Below are positions 26,175 through 35,446 of a stretch of DNA of 64,000 nucleotides, in pieces (within the stretch, counting starts at the first letter, position 1; the number at the start of each line of letters is the position of its first letter). Origin of the DNA: Streptomyces sp. B93 (lineage in GTDB: Bacteria > Actinomycetota > Actinomycetes > Streptomycetales > Streptomycetaceae); NCBI RefSeq assembly GCF_018070565.1, contig NZ_JAGPXL010000037.1, forward strand, positions 1-64,000. Reading direction: 5' to 3'. The notes under the pieces are model-generated. The model searched no databases. It saw nothing but the letters and a program-made list of their open reading frames with translations, and had not been told where the DNA came from. Made by a program: the position numbers and the translations under genes.

Positions 26175-27404
26175 ATGAACTACCGCAAGTCCACTCCCGT
26201 GCCGCCCGTCACCCTGGACGACGTGCGGGGCGCGCAGAAGATGCTCACGGGTGTGGCGCGGGTGACCGCGATGGAGGGCAGCAGGCATCTGACGCAGCTG
26301 GTCGGCGCGCCGGTGCACTTCAAGTGCGAGAACCTCCAGCGGACGGGTTCGTTCAAGCTGCGCGGCGCGTACGTGCGGATCGCGGGGCTGCTGCCGGAGG
26401 AGCGGGCCGCCGGGGTGGTCGCGGCGAGCGCGGGCAACCACGCGCAGGGCGTGGCCCTGGCGTCCGCGCTGCTCGGGGTGCGGTCGACGGTGTTCATGCC
26501 GAAGGGCGCCCCGCTGCCGAAGATCAGCGCCACCCGGGAGTACGGCGCCGAGGTGCGGCTGCACGGCCAGGTGGTCGACGAGACGCTGGCGGCGGCGCAG
26601 GAGTACGCGGCGCGGACGGGTGCGGTGTTCATCCACCCCTTCGACCACCCGGACATCATCGCGGGGCAGGGCACGGTCGGCCTGGAGATCCTGGAGCAGT
26701 GCCCGGAGGTGCGCACGATCCTGGTGGGGGTCGGCGGCGGTGGTCTGGCGGCGGGGATCGCGGTGGCGGTGAAGGCGCTGCGGCCGGACGTGCGGATCGT
26801 CGGGGTGCAGGCGGAGGGCGCGGCGGCGTACCCGCCCTCGCTGGCCGCGGGGCGGCCGGTGGCCATCGAGCGCCCGGCGACGATGGCCGACGGGATCAAG
26901 GTGGGGCGGCCGGGCGACGTGCCGTTCCGTATCGTCGGCGAGCTGGTGGACGAGGTCCGCACGGTCACCGAGGACGAACTGTCGACGGCGCTGCTGCTCT
27001 GTCTGGAGCGGGCCAAGCTGGTGGTGGAACCGGCGGGGGCGAGCCCGGTGGCGGCGCTGCTGAGCGAGCCGGCCGCGTTCGAGGGTCCGGTGGTGGCGGT
27101 GCTGTCCGGCGGCAACGTCGATCCGGTGCTGATGCAGCGGGTGCTGCGGCACGGCATGGCGGCGCAGGGCCGCTACCTGGCCGTACGGCTGCGGCTGACG
27201 GACCGGCCGGGTGCCCTCGCGACGCTTCTCGGGGTGTTGTCAGTGGTGGACGCTAACGTCCTCGATGTGAGTCACGTACGGACCGATCCACGGCTCGGGC
27301 TCACGGAGGCGGAGGTGGAACTGCACCTGGAGACGAAGGGTCCGGCCCACTGCGCCGAGGTCGGTGCCGCCCTGCGCGACGCGGGTTACCTGGTCATCGA
27401 CTGA
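26175..27404 (+). CDS. ilvA: Threonine ammonia-lyase (threonine dehydratase) with ACT domain
   Basis: The 409-residue PLP enzyme deaminates L-threonine to 2-oxobutanoate. The PLP lysine is K61 in GSFKLRGAY. The serine/glycine phosphate loop is SAGNHAQGVA, and the glycine-rich cofactor loop is GVGGGGLAAGI. Residues from about 330 form a short ACT-like domain (RLTDRPGALATLLGVLSVV). Length and a single ACT module match the shorter threonine dehydratases rather than the E. coli biosynthetic type with two ACT-like modules. The exact regulation (isoleucine-inhibited or catabolic) is therefore open. GAGG lies just before the ATG at 26175. Confidence 0.93.
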   Translation: MNYRKSTPVPPVTLDDVRGAQKMLTGVARVTAMEGSRHLTQLVGAPVHFKCENLQRTGSFKLRGAYVRIAGLLPEERAAGVVAASAGNHAQGVALASALLGVRSTVFMPKGAPLPKISATREYGAEVRLHGQVVDETLAAAQEYAARTGAVFIHPFDHPDIIAGQGTVGLEILEQCPEVRTILVGVGGGGLAAGIAVAVKALRPDVRIVGVQAEGAAAYPPSLAAGRPVAIERPATMADGIKVGRPGDVPFRIVGELVDEVRTVTEDELSTALLLCLERAKLVVEPAGASPVAALLSEPAAFEGPVVAVLSGGNVDPVLMQRVLRHGMAAQGRYLAVRLRLTDRPGALATLLGVLSVVDANVLDVSHVRTDPRLGLTEAEVELHLETKGPAHCAEVGAALRDAGYLVID

Positions 27405-27442
27405 TCCTCAAGCTCTGGTCCACCCGTTCGAGCTAATTGCAT

Positions 27443-27470
27443 TGAGAGACGCGATACATCGCGATACGGT
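27443..27470 (+). promoter_or_regulatory. Putative regulated promoter of the DrrAB-type exporter
   Basis: TTGAGA at 27443 and TACGGT at 27465 form a plausible -35/-10 pair with a 16-nt spacer. A perfect CGCGAT-AC-ATCGCG inverted repeat (27450-27463) sits between them, followed by another GATAC. An operator in that position would block RNA polymerase directly. The nearby MarR protein is a candidate regulator, though PadR or TetR types are equally possible. Confidence 0.55.
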
Positions 27471-27621
27471 GGTGGTCGCGCACACCGCTTGGCGCACCAC
27501 TGGACCGCCCTTTCCGCCGGGCGGATCGAAGCACAGATCCCCAGGCTTTTCGAATCAATTTCGAAGCCACCCCCTCGAACACGACCGAACACGACAACAA
27601 CCCAATGACGTGGAGACCTAT

Positions 27622-28596
27622 ATGCCAGGCGCCATCTACGCCGAAGGCCTGGTCAAGACCTTCGGCGACGTAAGGGCTCTCGACGGCGTCGACCTCGACG
27701 TCCCGGAGGGCACGGTCCTCGGCCTGCTCGGACCGAACGGCGCGGGCAAGACCACCACGGTCCGCTGCCTGACCACGCTGCTACGCCCCGACAGCGGCCG
27801 AGCCGTGGTCGCCGGACTCGACGTGCTGAAGCACCCCAACGAGGTGCGGCGCTCGATCGGCCTGTCCGGCCAGTTCGCCGCGGTGGACGAGTACCTGACC
27901 GGCCGGGAGAACCTCCAGATGGTCGGGCAGCTCTACCAGATGCGGCCCAAGGACGCGAAGGCCCGCGCCGCCGAGCTGCTGGAGCAGTTCAACCTCGCGG
28001 ACGCCGCCGACCGTCCGGCCAAGACCTACTCCGGGGGCATGCGCCGCCGCCTCGACCTGGCGGCGGCGCTGGTCGTCTCCCCGCCGGTGATGTTCATGGA
28101 CGAGCCGACGACCGGCCTCGACCCGCGCAACCGCCAGCAGCTGTGGGAGGTCATCAAGCAACTGGTCTCCGGCGGTACGACGCTGCTGCTGACCACGCAG
28201 TACCTGGAGGAGGCCGACCACCTCGCGCACGACATCGCGGTCGTCGATCACGGAAAGGTGATCGCCCGCGGCACCTCCGACCAGCTCAAGGCCCGCACCG
28301 GCGGCGAGCGCGTGGAGGTCGTGGTGCACGAGCGCGAACACATCGCGACCGCGGAGGAGGTGTTGCGCGGCTTCGGCAAGGGGGACACCAGCGTCGAGGA
28401 GCACACCCGCAAGCTCACCGTGCCCGTCACCGGCGGCGCCAAGCTGCTCGCCGAGGTCATCCGCGAGCTGGACTCCCGGGGCATCGAGATCGACGACATC
28501 GGCCTGCGCCGCCCCACCCTCGACGACGTGTTCCTGTCGCTGACGGGCCATGTGGCCGAGGCCAAAGATGAGAACGAGAAGGAGGCCGTCAGGTGA
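27622..28596 (+). CDS. DrrA-type ABC exporter ATPase
   Basis: The 324-residue ATPase starts at the ATG at 27622 (MPGAIYAEGLVKTFGDVRAL). Walker A is GPNGAGKTT (37-45), the signature YSGGM is at 136-140, and Walker B VMFMDEP is near 157. The C-terminal extension of about 90 residues with the LRRPTLDDVFLSLTGH motif is typical of daunorubicin-resistance (DrrA) proteins. It should energise the permease encoded immediately downstream, whose start overlaps its stop (GTGA). The upstream 217-bp gap carries a promoter with an embedded palindrome. The substrate is unknown; drug, lipid or glycan export are all seen in this family. Confidence 0.93.
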   Translation: MPGAIYAEGLVKTFGDVRALDGVDLDVPEGTVLGLLGPNGAGKTTTVRCLTTLLRPDSGRAVVAGLDVLKHPNEVRRSIGLSGQFAAVDEYLTGRENLQMVGQLYQMRPKDAKARAAELLEQFNLADAADRPAKTYSGGMRRRLDLAAALVVSPPVMFMDEPTTGLDPRNRQQLWEVIKQLVSGGTTLLLTTQYLEEADHLAHDIAVVDHGKVIARGTSDQLKARTGGERVEVVVHEREHIATAEEVLRGFGKGDTSVEEHTRKLTVPVTGGAKLLAEVIRELDSRGIEIDDIGLRRPTLDDVFLSLTGHVAEAKDENEKEAVR

Positions 28597-29447
28597 GTGC
28601 CGTCACCGACACCGTGCGGGTCGCCGCGCCGTCGAACCCGCTCAGCCAGTCCGTGCGCGACTCACTGGTCGTCGCCAAGCGCAATCTGATCCGGATGTCC
28701 CGGATCCCGGAGATGGTCATCTTCGGGCTCATCCAGCCCATCATGTTCGTGGTGCTGTTCAGCTATGTGTTCGGCGGCTCGATCAACGTCCCGGGCGCCG
28801 GCCTCAGCGCCTCCGGCTACCGCGAGTTCCTGATGGCGGGCATCTTCGCCCAGACCGTCACCTTCGCCACCGCCGGAGCGGGCGCGGGCATCGCCGACGA
28901 CATGCACAAGGGCCTGATCGACCGGTTCCGTTCCCTGCCCATGGCGCGCGGCGCGGTCCTTACCGGCCGTACCCTCGCCGACCTGGTGCAGACGGCGCTG
29001 ACCCTGATAGTCCTCGCGGTGGTCGCCGTCCTGGTCGGCTGGCGCACCCATGAGAACTTCGGCAAGGTGCTCGCCGGGTTCGGTCTGCTGCTCCTGCTCG
29101 GGTACGCGTTCTCCTGGATCGGCGCCCTGATCGGCCTGTCCGTGCGCACACCCGAGGCGGCCACCTCCGGCGGTCTGATCTGGCTGTTCCCGCTGACGTT
29201 CATCTCGAACGCCTTCGTGCCGGCGGAGAACATGCCGACGTTCCTCCAGACCATCGCCAACTGGAACCCGTTCAGCGCCACGGTGCAGGCCTGTCGTGAG
29301 CTGTTCGGCAACCTCCCGGCGGGCTATCCGGTGCCGGACGCCTGGCCCATGCAGCACCCGGTGCTGGCGTCCTTCCTGTGGTCGCTGCTGATCCTCGCGG
29401 TCTTCCGGACGCTGGCGGTGCGCAAGTACCGCTCGGCGACCGCCTGA
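28593..29447 (+). CDS. DrrB-type ABC-2 transporter permease
   Basis: The 284-residue membrane protein has six predicted helices and the ABC-2 core. This includes IPEMVIFGLIQPIMFVVLFS, the coupling segment GLIDRFRSLPMARGAVLTGR, and the C-terminal FVPAENMPTFLQTIANWNP motif conserved in DrrB/ABC2-type exporters. The GTG start overlaps the ATPase stop by four bases, indicating a translationally coupled exporter. A long bidirectional hairpin follows the gene. Confidence 0.92.
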   Translation: MSAVTDTVRVAAPSNPLSQSVRDSLVVAKRNLIRMSRIPEMVIFGLIQPIMFVVLFSYVFGGSINVPGAGLSASGYREFLMAGIFAQTVTFATAGAGAGIADDMHKGLIDRFRSLPMARGAVLTGRTLADLVQTALTLIVLAVVAVLVGWRTHENFGKVLAGFGLLLLLGYAFSWIGALIGLSVRTPEAATSGGLIWLFPLTFISNAFVPAENMPTFLQTIANWNPFSATVQACRELFGNLPAGYPVPDAWPMQHPVLASFLWSLLILAVFRTLAVRKYRSATA

Positions 29448-29486
29448 CCCGGCCCGGCCTCCGGATCCCGCACTCCGGACACGGCG

Positions 29487-29518
29487 ACGCCCCCGGCATC
29501 CAGGGATGCCGGGGGCGT
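29487..29518. terminator. Bidirectional hairpin between exporter and greA
   Basis: A 14-15 bp self-complementary stem (acgcccccggcatcc and ggatgccgggggcgt) lies between the convergent permease and greA genes. It is one of the strongest stems in the window. Confidence 0.85.
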
Positions 29519-29542
29519 GCCGAGGTCCTGCGGGATCGGCGG

Positions 29543-30043
29543 TCAGGCGCTGTAGGGCTCCGCCTTCAGGATGCGCACCGAGGCCTTCTTGCCGTTCGGC
29601 AGCTCGTACTCCGCGTCCTCGCCGACCTTGTGGCCGATGACGCCGGTGCCGAGCGGGGACTGCGGCGAGTAGGTCTCGATGTCGCCGCTGGCGTACTCGC
29701 GCGAGGCGAGCAGGAAGGTCAGCGTGTCGTCCTCGTCACCGTCGAAGGCGATCGTGACGACCATGCCCGGCGCGACGGCGCCGTCAGCGGAGGCGGGTGC
29801 CTCGCCGACCTGCGCGTTCTCAAGGAGCTGGGTCAGCTGGCGCACGCGGAGCTCCTGCTTGCCCTGCTCCTCCTTGGCCGCGTGGTACCCGCCGTTCTCA
29901 CGCAGGTCGCCCTCCTCGCGCGCGGCCGCGATCTTGGCGGCGATCTCCGTGCGCGCAGGACCAGTAAGGTACTCAAGCTCGTCCTTGAGCTTGTTGTACG
30001 CCTCCTGGGTCAGCCAGGTGACGTTCTCGCTGGTCTGGGTCAC
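29543..30043 (-). CDS. greA: Transcription elongation factor GreA
   Basis: The 166-residue factor rescues backtracked RNA polymerase by stimulating transcript cleavage. The start is the GTG at 30043 behind GACGAGGAG; an upstream in-frame ATG is not supported. The N-terminal coiled coil carries the acidic tip (AREEGDLRENGGYHAAKEEQ). The C-terminal FKBP-like domain contains YSPQSPLGTGVIGHKVGED. It lies beside DUF4307 and mca, an arrangement typical of actinomycetes. Confidence 0.96.
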   Translation of the reverse strand: MTQTSENVTWLTQEAYNKLKDELEYLTGPARTEIAAKIAAAREEGDLRENGGYHAAKEEQGKQELRVRQLTQLLENAQVGEAPASADGAVAPGMVVTIAFDGDEDDTLTFLLASREYASGDIETYSPQSPLGTGVIGHKVGEDAEYELPNGKKASVRILKAEPYSA

Positions 30044-30231
30044 AGGGTGCTCCTCGTCGGTACTGGGAATACAAAGCATCGCCCTACCCAGAAGAATGTT
30101 CCTTCAGGAGTGGGCGAAACCACGAGCCTAACAATTCGGGGGCGGAAGGGGGAGGACATAACTCACTAAAGTCATGTCAACGCAGGTCAGCGCCTACGTA
30201 TTCCGGATGACACCCGGAGCGGCCCGGAGGC

Positions 30232-30630
30232 TCAGTCGGCGTGGCAGCCGACCAGCTCGGCCGTGGAGCCCGGCGCCGTGGTGCGGAGGGTGACCACCTG
30301 GGTGACGGTGGTGGCGTCACCGCCGAAGCGGAAGTCGGCCCGGCCCACCTCGGCCCCGTCCTCGGCCTGGGAGCGGACGGTGCAGTAGCCGGAGACGTCG
30401 GCGTCCTTCTCGATCTGGAGGCGCACCTTCACGGCGTCGTCCGCCAGATCGAAGCTGATGACCTGGCCGCTGACCCTGTTCCCGCCGATGTAGTGGTAGG
30501 CGAAGTAGCCGATCACGGCGACGAGTACGGCGCCCAGGACGGCGCCGACGACCTTGAGCGTGCGGTTGGCACGTTCGTCCGAGGAACGGCCGTAGCGGCC
30601 CTCGGGCAGGCGCGTGCTCGCCGTGCTCAT
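30232..30630 (-). CDS. DUF4307 membrane protein
   Basis: The 132-residue protein has a 25-residue cytoplasmic N-terminus (RLPEGRYGRSSDERANRTLK), one transmembrane helix (VVGAVLGAVLVAVIGYFAYHY) and an outside beta-rich domain containing two cysteines (GYCTV and VGCHAD) that probably form a disulphide. This matches DUF4307, an actinobacterial family regularly found divergent from mca. The function is unknown. Close conserved linkage with mycothiol detoxification is suggestive only. Confidence 0.9.
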   Translation of the reverse strand: MSTASTRLPEGRYGRSSDERANRTLKVVGAVLGAVLVAVIGYFAYHYIGGNRVSGQVISFDLADDAVKVRLQIEKDADVSGYCTVRSQAEDGAEVGRADFRFGGDATTVTQVVTLRTTAPGSTAELVGCHAD

Positions 30631-30826
30631 GATCGTCGTCCTCCCGGTCGTCTCCGAGACCGTTCAACGGGCCCGGGGGCGGAATTATTCACACTCCGAT
30701 TCCGTCACTATAGAAGGCCCGCCCGTCACCCGACCGCCGCCCCTCAAGGACGCCCCTGCGGGGCGGCACCTATTGGATTCCGTTGCGCCGCCGCACACAG
30801 GGCGCCGACCGACTGAGGATTGAGTC

Positions 30827-31708
30827 TTGACTGACCAGCTGCGACTGATGGCCGTGCACGCCCACCCCGACGACGAGTCGAGCAAGGGCGCGGCCACCAT
30901 GGCGAAGTACGTGTCCGAGGGGGTGGACGTGCTGGTCGTGACCTGCACGGGCGGGGAACGCGGATCCATCCTCAACCCCAAGCTCCAGGGCGACAAGTAC
31001 ATCGAGGAGCACATCCACGAGGTCCGCAAGAAGGAGATGGACGAGGCCCGGGAGATCCTCGGGGTGAAGCAGGAGTGGCTCGGCTTCGTCGACTCGGGCC
31101 TTCCCGAGGGCGACCCGCTGCCGCCGTTGCCGGAGGGCTGCTTCGCCCTGGAGGACGTCGACCACGCGGCCGGGGAACTGGTGCGCAAGATCCGCGCCTT
31201 CCGCCCCCAGGTGATCACCACTTACGACGAGAACGGCGGGTACCCGCACCCCGACCACATCATGACCCACAAGATCACGATGGTGGCGTTCGAGGGCGCG
31301 GCGGACACGGAGAAGTACCCGGAGGACGAGTACGGACCGGCGTACCAGCCGCTGAAGGTCTACTACAACCAGGGCTTCAACCGTCCGCGCACCGAGGCGC
31401 TGCACCAGGCGATGCTGGACCGCGGGCTGGAGTCGCCGTACGGGGACTGGCTCAAGCGCTGGGACGAGTTCCAGCGGGCCGAGCGGACGCTGACCACGCA
31501 CGTCCCGTGCGCCGACTTCTTCGAGATCCGTGACAAGGCGCTGATCGCGCACCGTACGCAGATCGACCCGGACGGTGGCTGGTTCCGCGTGCCGATGGAG
31601 CTCCAGAAGGAGGTCTGGCCGACGGAGGAGTACGAGCTGGCGAAGTCGCTCGTGGAGACCTCCCTCCCCGAGGACGACCTCTTCGCGGGCATCCGCGACA
31701 ATGCCTGA
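30827..31708 (+). CDS. mca: Mycothiol S-conjugate amidase
   Basis: The 293-residue zinc hydrolase cleaves mycothiol-toxin conjugates to release mercapturic acids for export and recover the pseudodisaccharide. The zinc motif AHPDDESSKG places H13, D15/D16 and E17 at the active site. The second motif PHPDHIMTH (from P140) supplies the third ligand, H144. Length and the ESSKG variant distinguish Mca from the related deacetylase MshB. Translation starts at a TTG (30827) after GAGGATTGAG. The next small gene begins one base after its stop. Confidence 0.95.
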   Translation: MTDQLRLMAVHAHPDDESSKGAATMAKYVSEGVDVLVVTCTGGERGSILNPKLQGDKYIEEHIHEVRKKEMDEAREILGVKQEWLGFVDSGLPEGDPLPPLPEGCFALEDVDHAAGELVRKIRAFRPQVITTYDENGGYPHPDHIMTHKITMVAFEGAADTEKYPEDEYGPAYQPLKVYYNQGFNRPRTEALHQAMLDRGLESPYGDWLKRWDEFQRAERTLTTHVPCADFFEIRDKALIAHRTQIDPDGGWFRVPMELQKEVWPTEEYELAKSLVETSLPEDDLFAGIRDNA

Positions 31709-31709
31709 C

Positions 31710-31940
31710 ATGAGCGCAAGCCTGGCACTGACACACGTCGCGACCCTCGCCAAGGAACTCGACGAGGACAAGGTGACGCCCGGCGTCCTCGGCTTCATCG
31801 TGTTCGCGGTGATGGCCCTGGCCGTGTGGGCCCTGATGAAGTCCATGAACCGGCACATGGGCAGGGTCGACTTCAAGGAGGCCCCGGAGCCGGACGGCGC
31901 CGCGTCCGACTCCGGAGCCCCGCGGCCCGGCAAGGGCTGA
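31710..31940 (+). CDS. Small membrane protein downstream of mca
   Basis: The 76-residue protein has one transmembrane helix (VLGFIVFAVMALAVWALMKSM), a short N-terminal segment (ALTHVATLAKELDEDKVTPG) and an acidic Pro/Ser-rich tail. The ATG is one base from the mca stop, so the genes form one transcript. A similar small protein follows mca in other Streptomyces, from memory. No function can be assigned. Confidence 0.8.
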   Translation: MSASLALTHVATLAKELDEDKVTPGVLGFIVFAVMALAVWALMKSMNRHMGRVDFKEAPEPDGAASDSGAPRPGKG

Positions 31941-31942
31941 CC

Positions 31943-34900
31943 TCACGGCGTCGCCGGTACCGCGACCCCCATCACCTCGCGGGCGTGGCGGCTGGGCACC
32001 ATGCCGAGCCGCCATGCCTGCCATCCCGCCTCCAGGCTGATGCCCCGCTCCAGCAGCAGCTCGTAGGCGCCGACGAAGTCGTCGAGCTTCTCGTCCCGCG
32101 CCGGGTGCCCCGCCCGGGACAGCTGGGCCAGCTCCTCCTGCGCCACCGCCGTGCCGACCTCCACCCCGCCGGGGGCGGCGTACGGCAGCAGGGTGCAGCG
32201 CAGGAAGCGCGCCCAGTCCTCCCCGCGCCGGTCGCCGTAGGAGGCGAACAGTCCGGCCGCCTCGTCGCACAGGGTGAGGGCCTGCTGGGCGCGGGCGTTG
32301 CCCGCGTCGACGACGGCCAGCTCCAGGCAGGTCCAGGCCTCGCCGTGGGCGACGCCGATGCGCTGGAAGTCGGCGCGGGCGTCGACGAGGAGCTGCCGGG
32401 CGAACCCTGAGTTGCGCAGCGAGCCGGTCTGGGCGGCGCGCTGGTCGCGGGTGACCCGGGCCGAGTGGTGCCGGGCGCAGGCCAGACCGTAGACGTCCCG
32501 CATCCGGGAGAACATCGTGCGGGCCCGCTCCAGGTCCCGGACGGCCTGCTCCAGATCGCCGGTCTCCTCCAGCGCCTGCCCGAGGTAGTACAGGGTCCAG
32601 GCCTCGCCGCGGGCGTCCTCGTTGTCGCGGTGCCGGGCGGCGGCGCGGCGCAGTTCGCTCACCGCGTCGGTGGCGTCCCCGGCGACCAGGCGGGCCCGCG
32701 CCAGCTGGGTCAGGGCCCAGGCCTCGCCGCGGGCGTCGCGGGTGCGGCCGTAGCGGTCAAGGGCGCTGCGCAGCTCCGCCTCGGCGCGCGGCACGTCGCC
32801 GAGGCGCAGGCAGAGCTGGCCGAGCTGGAAGTGGGCCCAGGCCTGGCCGTGCAGGGACTCGCCCGCGCGGTGCAGTTCCAGGGAGCGGGTGAGCAGGTCG
32901 AGGGCTTCGGCGAGGTGGGCGCGGTCGCGTTCGACGGCGGCGAGGGCGTGCATGGTCCAGGCCCGGTCGGTGGCGAGGGCGGGGGAGGCCTGGAGGTCGA
33001 GGGCCTCGCGGAGCTTGGCGGCGGCCTCGGTGAGGTTGCCCTGGTGGTGCAGGGTGATGCCGAGGGAGCACAGGGCGCGGGCGGCGCCCGCGTCGTGGTG
33101 GGCCTCCCGGTAGAGGTCGACGACCGAGGTCAGCGTGGTGCGGGCCTTGTCGAGTTCGCCGAGCTGGCGGGCGGCGATGCCGGTGCGCCACTGCACGGAG
33201 CGGATCAGGAGCCCCTGGTCGACGGCCTGGGCGAGTTCGCTGATCTCGCCGAGCCGGTAGAGGTCGCCGCGCAGCAGGCAGTAGTCGCACAGCGCGCCCA
33301 GCAGGTTGAGCACCGCGCCCTGGTCGACGCCCTCGGCGTGCCGCAGGGTGGCGGTGATGAAGCTGGACTCGTCGTCGAGCCAGCGCAGGGCCTCGTCGAG
33401 GGAGGTGAAGCCGTGCGGGCCGAAGCGGTCGGAGCGGGTGGACATGTTGCCGTCGACGAGCCGGAGCACGGAGTCGGCGAGGTCGGCGTAGTTGACGATG
33501 AGGCGTTCCTGCGCGGCGGCGCGTTCGGCGGGGTCCTCCTCGTCGAGGAGGCGGGCGTGGGCGAAGGCGCGCACCAGGTCGTGGAGGCGGTAGCGGTCGC
33601 CGCGGACGTGGTCGATGAGCCCGGCGCGGGAGAGGGCGACGAGGTGCCGGGTGGCGTCGGCCTCGTCGGTGGCGAGGAGGGAGGCGGCGGCCGCCGCGCC
33701 CAGCGAGGCGCGTCCGGCGAGGGCCAGGCGCCGCAGCAGCCGCCGGGCGGGCTCGGGCTGGTCGGTGTAGCGCAGCCACAGGGCCCGTTCGACGGGCTGG
33801 ACGGGGCCGTAGGCGCCGAGGTCGGTGGCGAGCTGCCGGGGTGAGCGGGGGCCGAGGGAGGACCCGGCGACGCGCAGCGCCAGCGGCAGCCCGCCGCACA
33901 GCTCCCGGACGTGGTCGGCGGATTCGGCGTCGTAGGGCCCGGCGGTGTCCTGCGCTGCGGCGTCCAGCAGTTCCTCGGCGCCCGCCGCGTCCAGCGGCTC
34001 CACGGGCAGGTGGTGCACCCAGGCGGGCAGGTCGGCGGGGAGTTCCAGGGGCTCGCGGGCGGTCACCAGGACGAGGCTGTCGGAGCGCTCCGGGACGAGG
34101 GTGCGGATCTGCTCGGGGTCGGCGGCGTCGTCGAGGACGACGGTGACGGGTACGCCGGTCAGGTGCTGGTGGTACAGCTCGCTGAGGCGTTTGACCTGCT
34201 GGTCGGGGGACGACCGCTCCCGGAACAGGAGTTGTTCGCGGGAGGCGCCGAGCCGGTTCAGCAGGTGCAGCAGGGCGTCGCGGGTGGGCAGCGGCGGCTC
34301 CTGGGGGCTGTCGCCGCGCAGGTCGACGACGCAGGCGCCGCGGAACTGGTCGCGCAGATCATGGGCGGCCCGTACGGCGAGGGTCGTACGGCCGCTGCCG
34401 GGCGCCCCGTGCAGGACGACCACGGTGGGCCGGGTCCGGGTGCTGGCGCGGGCGGCCTGCACCCACTGCCGGATGCGGCCCAGTTCGGCGCGCCGCCCCG
34501 CGAACGGGCCGACGGGGTCGGGGAGTTGGGCGAACGACTGCTCCAGTACGCTCCGGCCGCGGGCCTTGGCGCTCTTGTCGGCGCCGCGCAGCTGCGGCCC
34601 CGACTTCTTCCCGACCGGCCCGGTGGACGCGGCCAGCACCCGCTGCTGGTCGAGGAACGGCCGGATGCCGCGTACCTCCAGCGCGGTCAGCCACTGGAGC
34701 CGCAGCTGCTCGGGCCCGCCCGGCTGTCCGGCGGCCCCGGCGCGGTGGTGGGCGGCGGGCAGGTGCGCCCCGGCGACCTTGACGACCGTCGCCGCGGCCC
34801 CGGCGACGCCGACGGTCACCCCGGCGCCGAGGGCGGTGCCGGCGCCGGTACCGAGCGCCAGGTCGGCGACGACGGCGGCGAGCCCCGCCACGCCCGCCAC

Positions 34901-35149
34901 CAGCAGCGGGGTCCCGGCGCCCTCACGGGCGTACCGCTGGGCGAAGGTGAGCCGTCCGGCCTCGGACTCGTCGAGGGCGTGGGTGTAGGCGGCGTACTCC
35001 TCCGCCGCGGTCTCGGCCATCGCGTCCAGCGCGCCGCGCGCCCGGGTCAGCAGCACCTGTCCGTCGGTACGGCCGCCCGAGCGCCGCACCTCCTCCTCCA
35101 CGGCCCGCCGCAGCAGCCGCTCGGCCTCCGCCCGGTGCGCGTCCCGCAT
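31943..35149 (-). CDS. Membrane-associated NB-ARC/TPR signalling ATPase
   Basis: The 1,068-residue protein starts at the ATG at 35149 with GGAGGGGGA eight bases upstream. Residues 1-75 are helical. A hydrophobic hairpin at about 81-125 suggests membrane insertion. An NB-ARC ATPase domain covers about 215-500, with Walker A GAPGSGRT (248-255; Arg replaces the usual Lys) and Walker B VTVVLDDAADP. The distal half (about 600-1000) consists of tetratricopeptide repeats (LCSLGITLHHQGNLTEAAAK and similar). The plan resembles SARP/AfsR relatives without the DNA-binding domain. It probably acts as a scaffold or sensor. No effector domain is recognisable. Confidence 0.88.
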   Translation of the reverse strand: MRDAHRAEAERLLRRAVEEEVRRSGGRTDGQVLLTRARGALDAMAETAAEEYAAYTHALDESEAGRLTFAQRYAREGAGTPLLVAGVAGLAAVVADLALGTGAGTALGAGVTVGVAGAAATVVKVAGAHLPAAHHRAGAAGQPGGPEQLRLQWLTALEVRGIRPFLDQQRVLAASTGPVGKKSGPQLRGADKSAKARGRSVLEQSFAQLPDPVGPFAGRRAELGRIRQWVQAARASTRTRPTVVVLHGAPGSGRTTLAVRAAHDLRDQFRGACVVDLRGDSPQEPPLPTRDALLHLLNRLGASREQLLFRERSSPDQQVKRLSELYHQHLTGVPVTVVLDDAADPEQIRTLVPERSDSLVLVTAREPLELPADLPAWVHHLPVEPLDAAGAEELLDAAAQDTAGPYDAESADHVRELCGGLPLALRVAGSSLGPRSPRQLATDLGAYGPVQPVERALWLRYTDQPEPARRLLRRLALAGRASLGAAAAASLLATDEADATRHLVALSRAGLIDHVRGDRYRLHDLVRAFAHARLLDEEDPAERAAAQERLIVNYADLADSVLRLVDGNMSTRSDRFGPHGFTSLDEALRWLDDESSFITATLRHAEGVDQGAVLNLLGALCDYCLLRGDLYRLGEISELAQAVDQGLLIRSVQWRTGIAARQLGELDKARTTLTSVVDLYREAHHDAGAARALCSLGITLHHQGNLTEAAAKLREALDLQASPALATDRAWTMHALAAVERDRAHLAEALDLLTRSLELHRAGESLHGQAWAHFQLGQLCLRLGDVPRAEAELRSALDRYGRTRDARGEAWALTQLARARLVAGDATDAVSELRRAAARHRDNEDARGEAWTLYYLGQALEETGDLEQAVRDLERARTMFSRMRDVYGLACARHHSARVTRDQRAAQTGSLRNSGFARQLLVDARADFQRIGVAHGEAWTCLELAVVDAGNARAQQALTLCDEAAGLFASYGDRRGEDWARFLRCTLLPYAAPGGVEVGTAVAQEELAQLSRAGHPARDEKLDDFVGAYELLLERGISLEAGWQAWRLGMVPSRHAREVMGVAVPATP

Positions 35150-35170
35150 GTCGTGTCCCCCTCCGGCGGA

Positions 35171-35446
35171 TCACTGTCCTTGGTCATCAAGTGTGCTGCG
35201 GAGGGGCCGACATGGGGAGGGGGCCGGATCATCCGGCTGTGTTGCGTGTGAGGTTCCCGGCCGGCACGGGCCCGGCGTCCGGTCGAGTCCGGCCCGGGTG
35301 GACGGCAGCGGTTCGGCTCGGCCGTCGGACACGTCGCCGTCGCGGACCGGGACGGTCAGGAGTATCCGGGCGTCCTCGCAGGGGGTGACCGTGGGGAAGG
35401 GGCCCGTGCCGGGGGTGATCTCCCAGGGAGCCCGCCGACGTGCCAC
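35171..35446 (-). CDS. Possible small open frame, 91 residues (doubtful)
   Basis: A GTG at 35446 opens a 91-codon frame ([20 protein letters not shown]...) that fits between two certain genes. Its first half has the codon-position GC bias expected here; its second half does not. There is no ribosome site, and the start lies inside a perfect CCACCGG-CGT-CCGGTGG repeat. It may be a real small protein, or the 5' leader of the neighbouring thioredoxin-fold gene read backwards. Confidence 0.3.
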   Translation of the reverse strand: MARRRAPWEITPGTGPFPTVTPCEDARILLTVPVRDGDVSDGRAEPLPSTRAGLDRTPGPCRPGTSHATQPDDPAPSPCRPLRSTLDDQGQ

